Shown in pieces: positions 1 through 5,886 of a DNA stretch of 11,852 nt. Both the position numbers and the translations under genes were made by a program. The stretch is from contig JBKPCR010000318.1 in assembly GCA_046727435.1 (NCBI GenBank), forward strand, positions 1 to 11,852, given 5' to 3'. The DNA comes from CAVPRW01 sp046727435 [NCBI: bacterium] (GTDB lineage Bacteria; Tectomicrobia; Entotheonellia; J063). Below the pieces are notes generated by a model. That model was given only the letters and a program-made list of their open reading frames with translations, was not told the origin of the DNA and searched no databases. The stretch's first letter is position 1; the number at the start of each line of letters is the position of its first letter.

Positions 1-248
1 GTGTGCGGTCGCGACGATTGCGGCTGCAACCCAGCGAGGCCGCGTTGGTGAAAGGCATGAATGGCGTTGCGCACGGTCTGGTCGGTGCAGTGCAGCTGGC
101 AGGCAATGGCCGTGGTTGACTGCCCCGCGGCATTGGCGAGGCGAATCTGGCAGCGGCGTACGGTAAAGGCGGACGTTGACCGGAGACCGGTCTTCAGGGT
201 TGCCCGCTCGTCCGCCGTGAGCGGGCGCACAACTAAGGGTGTTTGCAT
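1..248 (-). CDS. IS630-family transposase, N-terminal part (runs off left edge)
   Basis: Reading the minus strand from an ATG at 248-246 gives an open frame of 82 codons that continues past the window edge. It begins MQTPLVVRPLTADERATL and carries a helix-turn-helix-like region with RRCQIRLANAAGQS, then IACQLHCTDQTVRNAIHAFH and RGLAGLQ. This is the usual N-terminal DNA-binding domain of IS630-family transposases, which recognises the element ends. The catalytic DDE domain would lie outside the window, so it is unknown whether the gene is intact. The family assignment rests on remembered family pattern, not on a search. Confidence 0.8.
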   Translation of the reverse strand, partial: MQTPLVVRPLTADERATLKTGLRSTSAFTVRRCQIRLANAAGQSTTAIACQLHCTDQTVRNAIHAFHQRGLAGLQPQSSRPH

Positions 249-295
249 ACTCAATAGTATACCACATGCCCAAAAACCTCTATTGGAAGTGCACT
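1..295 (-). mobile_element. IS630-family insertion sequence, 5' end
   Basis: The transposase start at 248 lies about 45 bases inside the probable element end. Going outward there is an AT-rich leader and then, on the minus strand, GTGCACTTCCAATAGAGG, followed by TA at 294-295. IS630/Tc1 elements insert at TA dinucleotides, so 294-295 is a reasonable boundary. The matching inverted repeat is outside the window, so the exact end is inferred. Confidence 0.5.
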
Positions 296-307
296 AGCAA
301 TACCCTT

Positions 308-346
308 CCGCCACATAATGTGGCAAAATCCCCGCCACTGAATGTG
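308..346. repeat. Two-copy repeat with a palindrome, resembling an IS21-type end
   Basis: The 15-base unit CCGCCACNNAATGTG occurs at 308-322 and again at 332-346, 24 bases apart, matching at 13 of 15 positions. The first copy overlaps a perfect dyad, CCACATAATGTGG (311-323). On the minus strand this reads as repeated ACATT..GTGGCGG blocks, which resemble the multiple terminal repeats of IS21-family elements where the IstA transposase binds. No istA or istB is present. It may be the stump of an element later hit by the neighbouring IS630. The IS21 link is an inference. Confidence 0.35.
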
Positions 347-403
347 AAAAGTTACATGCCTGGGGTGCCGATCTAGCGTATCCAGTACACGCCGTGCAAA
401 GCG

Positions 404-1294
404 GTGTTCACAGTCCTTCCCCACTTCGTCTTGCGCCATCGCCAGATGAGACATAACATAGCCAGCAAAGCCTTGTGGGCCACTCGTGCCCAAGGGTCAC
501 CGCGCGCGGCGGCTGAGATCCGGTCGCGCTGGCAACACGGTGAAAGGTGGACAGGGGAATGTCTCGTTCAACATCGGGATGGGAGGAACTTTCCTGTCCT
601 GGTGACCGACTCACCCATTGCCAATAGCCAGGAAATGCTGATCGGCGTCGTGAGAATTTCCCTCGAAATCACCGAACGCAAACGAGCCGAGGAGGCGCTT
701 GAGCAACGCGTCGTTGAACGGACCAGACAACTGACAGCCGTCAACGAAGAGCTGAGAAAGGAAATTATCGAGCGCAAGCGGGCCGAGGCGGCGCTGCTCG
801 AGCAGGCCAGCCTTCTCAATCTCACGCACGACACCATTTTCGTGCGCGATATGCACGACGTCATCAGCTACTGGAATCGCGGCGCCGAGGAACTGTATGG
901 TTGGAACAAGGAGGAGGCGATCGGGCAGGTCTCGCACCAGCTCACGCAGACGATCTTCCCGGCGCGGCTCGAACAGATTCATGAGGAGTTGCTCCGCACA
1001 GGCCGTTGGGAGGGAGAGCTGATACACACGAAGCGCGACGGCACGCCGGTGGTGGTGGCGAGCCGATGGTCTTTGCAGCGAGAGGATCACGGGCGGCCCG
1101 CCGCGATCCTGGAAACGAACCATGACATCACCGAGCGCAAACAGGCCGAAGAGGCCCTGCGGAAAAGCGAGGAGCAATGGAGGGCCGTGTTTGAGTTCAA
1201 CCCGACCATGTACTTCATGGTCGATGCGGCGGGTACCGTCCTGGCGGTAAACCTTTTTGGCGCTGATCAACTGGGCTACACTGTCGAGGAATGA
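404..1294 (+). pseudogene. Multi-PAS sensor kinase, N-terminal fragment (5' truncated, ends at in-frame UGA)
   Basis: This frame holds the sensing part of a PAS-type histidine kinase. Recognisable homology begins only near base 497 (about residue 32), partway into a PAS domain (residues about 35-95, ending in the PAC-like [13 protein letters not shown]). A coiled-coil linker follows (about 96-130), then a complete second PAS domain (about 131-245, ending [13 protein letters not shown]) and the first half of a third (257-296). The first ~30 residues do not look like PAS sequence and probably read foreign DNA, so the start at 404 is doubtful. The frame stops at TGA 1292-1294 in mid-PAS and the same frame resumes at once with the second half of the domain. 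The two frames are one gene interrupted by a nonsense codon. The 5' end was probably lost in the rearrangement that brought in the IS debris. Confidence 0.75.
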
Positions 1295-1306
1295 GTCGGT
1301 CGTTCC

Positions 1307-2659
1307 GTGCTGCATGTCTTTTATGAAGCCGATCGAGAGGCCGTCCAGAGGAATGTCGCTTTGTGCTTAGAGCAACATGGTCCGGCGATGAGCTGGGAAG
1401 CGCGCAAGGTCCGCAAGGACCGCACGGTACTCTGGGTCCGCGAAACGGCGAAGGCGATGCGGAGGGCGAAGAGCGATCCGGTTGTCTTGATCGTGTGCCA
1501 GGACATCACGCAGCGTAAACACGCGGAGGAGACGTTACGAGAGAGCGAGGAACGCTTTCGCCGTATGGCCGAAACCATCCCGGAAGTGATATGGATCATG
1601 GCCTTTGAACCAGAGAGGCTGTTGTATGTCAGTCGGGGCTTTGAACGTATCTGGGGCCTTCCGGCTGAAGATCTGTACCGGGATTCGCGTCTTTGGTTGG
1701 CCAGCGTGCATCCGGAAGACGGTGCCCGCGCGACCAGCGCCTTCACACGGTGGCTCGCGGATGCCGGTGGAAGTACGTTCGACGTGGAGTATCGCATTGT
1801 CCAGCCGAATGGCGCCATACGATGGATCCACGACCGCGGCGTGTTGATTCGAAATGAGCAAGGGCAAGCGTACCGTGCGCATGGCATTGCGGAGGACATC
1901 ACGGAGCGCAAGCGGGCCGAAGAGGCGCTGCGCCAGACCCAGGCGGAGCTCGCCCATGTCACGCGGGTCATGACCATGGGGGCACTGACGGCATCCATCG
2001 CCCACGAAGTGAACCAGCCGCTCGCCGCCGTCGTCACCAACGGCAATGCCTGTCTGCGCTGGCTCGCCCGCGCGGAGCCGGATCTGGAGGAAGCCCGGGC
2101 CGCCGTGGAGCGCATCATTCGGGATGGCCACCGGGCGAGTGAGGTGATCCGGCGGATGCGCGCGCTCGCGCAGAAGACTGACCATCAGAAAGCCTGGCTG
2201 GACCTCAACGACGTCATTCGCGAGGTGGTGGCCCTGATGCACAGCCAAGTGCGCCAGCAGCGGATGGCGCTCTGGACGGATCTAGTGGCCACGCTGCCGC
2301 CGGTGCTGGGCGATCGAGCCCAATTGCAGCAAGTGATCCTGAATCTACTGATCAACGGCACCGAAGCCATGCAGGCCGTCACCGGCCGGCCGCGGGAGGT
2401 ACGCATTCGGTCGCAGCGCCATGAAGCTGACACCGTGCTGGTGGCGGTGCAAGATGCCGGCATTGGACTCGACCCGCAGCAGATGGCCCGACTCTTCGAT
2501 GCCTTTTTCACCACCAAACCCGGAGGCATGGGCATGGGGGTGGCGATCGGCCGCATGATTATCGAGGCGCATGGCGGCCGGTTGTGGGCTACTCCGAACG
2601 ACGGTCCAGGCGCCACCTTTCAGTTCACCTTGCCACTGAACAGCGAACGTCCGTCATAA
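1307..2659 (+). CDS. PAS-domain sensor histidine kinase, FixL/NodV-like C-terminal half
   Basis: This is the rest of the kinase begun upstream, in the same frame as 404-1294. The GTG at 1307 is the first usable start after the UGA. Residues 1-75 complete the interrupted PAS domain (ending QDITQRKHAEETL). A full PAS/PAC domain covers about 82-207. The HisKA domain has the H-box SIAHEVNQPLAA with the likely phosphoacceptor His233. The ATPase domain shows N-box NLLINGTEAM (346-355), G1 DAGIGL (383-388), F-box FDAFFTTK (397-404) and a G2 motif GMGMGVAIGRMIIEAHGG. The catalytic motifs all look sound, so a truncated kinase with one and a half PAS domains could be made if GTG 1307 is used. No good ribosome site is seen there. 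No response regulator is adjacent. It may equally be the tail of a dead gene. Confidence 0.75.
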   Translation: MLHVFYEADREAVQRNVALCLEQHGPAMSWEARKVRKDRTVLWVRETAKAMRRAKSDPVVLIVCQDITQRKHAEETLRESEERFRRMAETIPEVIWIMAFEPERLLYVSRGFERIWGLPAEDLYRDSRLWLASVHPEDGARATSAFTRWLADAGGSTFDVEYRIVQPNGAIRWIHDRGVLIRNEQGQAYRAHGIAEDITERKRAEEALRQTQAELAHVTRVMTMGALTASIAHEVNQPLAAVVTNGNACLRWLARAEPDLEEARAAVERIIRDGHRASEVIRRMRALAQKTDHQKAWLDLNDVIREVVALMHSQVRQQRMALWTDLVATLPPVLGDRAQLQQVILNLLINGTEAMQAVTGRPREVRIRSQRHEADTVLVAVQDAGIGLDPQQMARLFDAFFTTKPGGMGMGVAIGRMIIEAHGGRLWATPNDGPGATFQFTLPLNSERPS

Positions 2660-2682
2660 CCCGAGGCAGACGCCATCGGGTT
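2658..2682. terminator. Hairpin between convergent genes, probable bidirectional terminator
   Basis: AACCCGA (2658-2664) pairs with TCGGGTT (2676-2682). Inside it GGC pairs with GCC around an AGAC loop, giving about 10 base pairs with one bulged A. It overlaps the stop codon of the kinase and sits about 30 bases beyond the end of the formate dehydrogenase operon. There is no T-run on either side, so it is not a canonical intrinsic terminator. Position and stem strength are the evidence. Confidence 0.5.
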
Positions 2683-2712
2683 CCTAGTGGCTGCTGGTCC
2701 GTGCACCCCGCC

Positions 2713-3054
2713 CTAGCCGTCAGGCCGGGTATCGTCGGATGGCGCGCCCTGATCCAGCCAGGTTTGAAACGATCTGGACGCCTCGGCGAGCCGCCATTCA
2801 GCATACACATCCAGAGCCATCGCACGCACCGGGCCGCTGGCGACACCGGCGGCCTGGCAACGCTCCATCAGCCAGCGTTCGAAGGCTTCAGGTGCGGGAT
2901 TCTCCTGGGCGACGGACTCCAGCAGGTCGCGCTTGATGGCCATCCCGATGGCGTCGGGCGTGGTATCGCGCTTGCGCCGCTTCCGGCGTCCCTCGGACGC
3001 ATCCAGCGCCGCTAGTAATTGTCGGCAGAACTCGGCAGGTCGAAGTGATGGCAT
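2713..3054 (-). CDS. Conserved-looking 113-residue protein of unknown function, end of fdh operon
   Basis: This is the last gene of the operon, starting 23 bases after fdhE stops, with a weak GAGAAG ribosome site in front of ATG 3054-3052. The product is soluble with no signal peptide or membrane segment. It has a strongly basic patch GRRKRRKRDTTPD near residues 22-34, then a mostly helical, charged region (AFERWLMERCQAAG, VRAMALDVYAEWRLAEA). It has only two cysteines and no zinc motif. I do not recognise the family. Its place directly after fdhE suggests a role in maturation, export or regulation of the formate dehydrogenase, but that is only context. Codon use matches its neighbours. Confidence 0.7.
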   Translation of the reverse strand: MPSLRPAEFCRQLLAALDASEGRRKRRKRDTTPDAIGMAIKRDLLESVAQENPAPEAFERWLMERCQAAGVASGPVRAMALDVYAEWRLAEASRSFQTWLDQGAPSDDTRPDG

Positions 3055-3077
3055 GGCTTCTCAGTGAAACGGCTGCC

Positions 3078-3989
3078 TTAGGGGCGGCGACCGAAAAATG
3101 TACGTATGCGGCTCGGCGGCTCAACCAGGCGGACCCCTAGGGGATAGCCCGGCTGCGTTGGACGCCTATAACCACGCTCTAATGCCACGATATCCCAATC
3201 GACCGTGGACAGGTCTTCGAGGACGACCACATAGGGGGGAGTCGGCTGCAGCACTGTTCGCGTTTTAACGTACCCCTTGCACGTCAGGCATGTGTCCACG
3301 GTGCAGGTCGCCTCATCGTCCTCCGCTGTCAGCGAGCCCAGACGTTGATGGCTGGCCTCGCCGCAATATGGGCAGCGCAGCAACGCGAGTCCCCAGTCTC
3401 CTCCACACCGGCCACAGCGCCAGCGATGGGTGCGCTCTAATCCTCGAACCTCGGCCAGTGTTGGCCACGCCCCACACACCGGGCAATACCCATAGGACCA
3501 ATCGAGTGGGACCTGCGGAGCCAGGGACCGCCCGCACCCTTGCAGCAAGGGCATCGCGGCCAGCTGCATGAGGGCCCCGAGGGCCCCTGGGTCTGCCCCG
3601 TCTGCCTTGGCCAGATCCGCCAGTCGAATCTCGTCCAGGCACATGGCCGCCTCAAGGAGCGGCAGTGGATCGAAGCGCCGAGTATTGATGGCGGCCAGGG
3701 GAGCAGTGCTCGGGTTCATGATCTTTGCAGCCTGCTGCCGCAGGCGTCGCACCCAGCGGCGCAGCATGTTCGGATCTACGACCAATGTAACTCCGGCCAG
3801 CAGGGGTGCCGCCACGGGCCGTTCGAGGTCGGGTTGCGGCATCAAAGTGACCCATGCAGGTGCATCCAGCTCACGGAGAGTCTCAGTGAGCAGTGTCAGC
3901 CAGGCTCGCCCATCAGGATGCCGCTGGGCAGCCGTTTCTAGTCGCGGTTGGATCTCGTTGTGCCAAATATCGGTAGCGGGCCTGTACAT
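3078..3989 (-). CDS. fdhE: FdhE, formate dehydrogenase accessory (maturation) protein
   Basis: FdhE is a cytoplasmic rubredoxin-like iron-binding protein needed for active respiratory formate dehydrogenases. In E. coli it interacts with the catalytic subunits and is thought to act in redox quality control before Tat export. The 303-residue product is near the family length. It has a helical N-terminal half and a C-terminal metal domain with the expected paired cysteines: CPVC (169-172), CGRC (192-195), CPYC (206-209) and CLTC (234-237). The ATG at 3989-3987 lies 52 bases inside the upstream lipoprotein frame and has no clear ribosome site, so translation may depend on coupling, or the start may differ. 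The next in-frame ATG (residue 50) would remove conserved-looking sequence. Confidence 0.93.
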   Translation of the reverse strand: MYRPATDIWHNEIQPRLETAAQRHPDGRAWLTLLTETLRELDAPAWVTLMPQPDLERPVAAPLLAGVTLVVDPNMLRRWVRRLRQQAAKIMNPSTAPLAAINTRRFDPLPLLEAAMCLDEIRLADLAKADGADPGALGALMQLAAMPLLQGCGRSLAPQVPLDWSYGYCPVCGAWPTLAEVRGLERTHRWRCGRCGGDWGLALLRCPYCGEASHQRLGSLTAEDDEATCTVDTCLTCKGYVKTRTVLQPTPPYVVVLEDLSTVDWDIVALERGYRRPTQPGYPLGVRLVEPPSRIRTFFGRRP

Positions 3990-4177
3990 GTGTCCAGTGT
4001 AGTGACGCAGGGTGTTTGAAAATAGGGACGTGCCCCCTGGTGCATCTCGACCACCGGGCTCCGGTTGCCGACATCAGCACCTGGGCCACCACCGCGCGTG
4101 CGCATGGCCTCGGGCCTGTTGCATGCGGTGAGCCCAAGGGCTAATAGTCCCACGAGCAGGGTGAGGCGGACAGGCAC
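3938..4177 (-). CDS. Small lipoprotein encoded inside the fdh operon
   Basis: A GTG start at 4177-4175 follows the NrfD-type gene stop by one base, with GAGGGGG as a likely ribosome site. The 79-residue product opens with a classic lipoprotein signal: basic start, hydrophobic run LTLLVGLLALGL, lipobox LTAC with Cys19 as the lipidation site. The mature part is about 60 residues with a glycine-rich stretch and two more cysteines in TPCVTTLDTC, which could form a disulfide. It should sit on the outer face of the membrane, where the alpha subunit works. The frame overlaps fdhE by 52 bases. I do not recognise a family. The tight spacing and perfect lipobox argue it is real, but its length and overlap leave doubt. 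Confidence 0.65.
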   Translation of the reverse strand: MPVRLTLLVGLLALGLTACNRPEAMRTRGGGPGADVGNRSPVVEMHQGARPYFQTPCVTTLDTCTGPLPIFGTTRSNRD

Positions 4178-4178
4178 C

Positions 4179-5063
4179 TCACACCCCCTCTGAAGACAGC
4201 ACGATCACCATGCGCATCAGAAAACCGCCCAGCAGGACCAACACTGCCCCCGCCGGGACGCTCAGCCGACCCAGGAGATGCGAACGCGTATGCAGGACGA
4301 GCGGGAAGAGGATGCCAGCAAGTACCACGCCCGCCAACAGTCCCCCCCAGCCGCTCAGCCACACGCGTGCCACGGACCCGAGCGAGATCACCAGGGCGAT
4401 CAGGGCCAGGAACTCCAGCACCAGGGCCCCTCTGTCCAACCGCGACAGCCACCGCACGGTGTCATTGGCGCCACGCCAGAGACCTAGCAGGATCAGCGCC
4501 GCCGCCGCGGTAGAACTGGCCGAGAAGAGGAACAGGATACCGAGAAAGTGCGTGTCCGCCCAAATCGGACGATTGGTCACCGATAAAAGAATCCCCGTAT
4601 ACCCCGCAACGAAGAAACCGAACACAGCGCCAAGCACCATGATGAGCTTGCCAAGGAATCCCGCCCGTAGCTTGCGCAGCCGTGCCCAGCGCAGCGTCCC
4701 TCCTTCCTCAAGGGCCCCCAGCGTCGATAGCAAGGCGAACAGGCCGAACGCGCTGATCCCCCAGGAACCCAACGACATCGGCGACCACCATTTCAGCATG
4801 GGCCAACCGCGTTTCGATTCGATGAGCATATGCCAGAAGCGTTCGGGTCGTCCCAAATCCATGCTCAGCAGGGCACCGCTCAGCACGATACCGACCAGCG
4901 CCACATAATAGCCGAGTCGCACCACGGGACGATCCCGGGTGTCGCCAAAAAGGTCGAGGAGCGCGGCGATAACGTAGCTCCCGCCAGCGACGCCACCGAC
5001 GAAGAAATACACAATCACGAACCATTCCCAGTGCGGTGGTTTGGTGAAGAAGGTATCAGACAT
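4179..5063 (-). CDS. NrfD/PsrC-type membrane subunit of formate dehydrogenase
   Basis: This integral membrane subunit would anchor the complex and pass electrons from the beta subunit to quinone. The 294-residue product has about eight hydrophobic segments, roughly at residues 14-38, 50-68, 96-117, 136-160, 170-194, 213-232, 238-258 and 266-290. The start PPHWEWFVIVYFFVGGVAGGSY and the later SMDLGRPERFWHML are typical of the NrfD/PsrC family. That family binds quinone without haem, so E. coli FdnI-like cytochrome b is replaced here. ATG 5063-5061 overlaps the end of the beta gene by 8 bases and has AGGGGAG upstream, so translation is coupled. The downstream lipoprotein starts one base after the stop. 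Confidence 0.93.
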   Translation of the reverse strand: MSDTFFTKPPHWEWFVIVYFFVGGVAGGSYVIAALLDLFGDTRDRPVVRLGYYVALVGIVLSGALLSMDLGRPERFWHMLIESKRGWPMLKWWSPMSLGSWGISAFGLFALLSTLGALEEGGTLRWARLRKLRAGFLGKLIMVLGAVFGFFVAGYTGILLSVTNRPIWADTHFLGILFLFSASSTAAAALILLGLWRGANDTVRWLSRLDRGALVLEFLALIALVISLGSVARVWLSGWGGLLAGVVLAGILFPLVLHTRSHLLGRLSVPAGAVLVLLGGFLMRMVIVLSSEGV

Positions 5064-5886
5064 CGCTGCTCCCCTGGCATGGCGTCTGGACCCGCGTGCC
5101 CTCGGCGATCTCGTCCATCCGCCGCTTGCGCAAGCTCACCAGGCCGAAGAGCCCGAACACGATCGCCCCCAACGTCGAAAATATGGAGCTGACAAAGAGG
5201 TTGCGGGACGGGAGCTTCGGGTCGCGGGGTAGGCCGTAGACCTCGGGTTTGTCGACCAGGAGGTAAAAGGAATTGAGCCCGCCCAGGATGTTGTCATCGG
5301 CGCCGTAGAGGTAGGCCCGCTTCTCCCCGAGTTCGTGGAGTTGCTGCACGCGGCGCTCGGCGCGCTGCTGCAACTCTCTGATCGTCCCGAACTGGATGGA
5401 ACTGGTCGGACACGCCTTGGAGCATGCGGGCTCCAGGCCACTCTGCAGGCGGTCGTAGCAGAGCGTACACTTTTCGGCGGTGTTCGATGCGGGGTTGATG
5501 TCGATGACGCCAAACGGGCACGCCCCGATGCAATCCCGGCAGCCATTGCAGACATCGGATTGGATGACCACGGTGTCGAATTCGGTACGGATGATGGCGC
5601 CGGTCGGACAGACTTCGAGGCAACCCGCCTGGACGCAATGCTTGCACACGTCACTCATCATCAGCCAGCGGCCGACGGCACGATCTTCACTAAACTGCTC
5701 GATGAACTTGACGTGGCGCCAGTGGATGCCATCCAGACGTTGCGTATTATCATAACTATCGCCGCTGAGCTGGCGTATGCCGCCGTTGGCGGCGGGGAGC
5801 TGATTCCATTCTTTGCAGGCCACCTCGCAGGCTTTGCAGCCGATGCATACGGTGGTATCGGTATAAAACCCCATGGGCTCCGCCAT
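5056..5886 (-). CDS. Formate dehydrogenase iron-sulfur (beta) subunit
   Basis: This is the electron-transfer subunit linking the molybdopterin alpha subunit to the membrane subunit. Sixteen cysteines fall in four groups that fit four [4Fe-4S] clusters: CIGCKACEVAC, CKHCVQAGCLEVC, CNGCRDCIGAC and CTLC with CSKAC. Near the C-terminus a single hydrophobic helix (LFVSSIFSTLGAIVFGLFGL) followed by RKRRMDE matches the anchor of FdnH/FdoH. It has no signal of its own and probably exits as a partner of the Tat-signal alpha subunit. I chose ATG 5886-5884 (MAEPMGFYTD, 276 residues): it overlaps the alpha stop as TGATG and has GGAG eight bases upstream. An ATG at 5907 is in frame but lies inside alpha and lacks these features. 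Confidence 0.95.
   Translation of the reverse strand: MAEPMGFYTDTTVCIGCKACEVACKEWNQLPAANGGIRQLSGDSYDNTQRLDGIHWRHVKFIEQFSEDRAVGRWLMMSDVCKHCVQAGCLEVCPTGAIIRTEFDTVVIQSDVCNGCRDCIGACPFGVIDINPASNTAEKCTLCYDRLQSGLEPACSKACPTSSIQFGTIRELQQRAERRVQQLHELGEKRAYLYGADDNILGGLNSFYLLVDKPEVYGLPRDPKLPSRNLFVSSIFSTLGAIVFGLFGLVSLRKRRMDEIAEGTRVQTPCQGSSDV

Noticed and set aside
61-297. Plus-strand 78-codon frame at the left edge
   Set aside because: It is antisense to the IS630 transposase, which has clear family sequence.
251-493. Minus-strand 80-codon frame between the IS630 end and the kinase
   Set aside because: It reads through the repeat block and the IS end, has no convincing start site, and matches no family I know. 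It may contain a gene remnant but cannot be supported.
1292-1294. Selenocysteine codon in the histidine kinase
   Set aside because: PAS domains have no known Sec position, and no GU-loop hairpin is seen in the ~40 bases after the UGA.
4210-4908. Plus-strand 232-codon frame opposite the NrfD-type gene
   Set aside because: Arg/Ser/Pro-rich shadow of the membrane protein gene with no domain.
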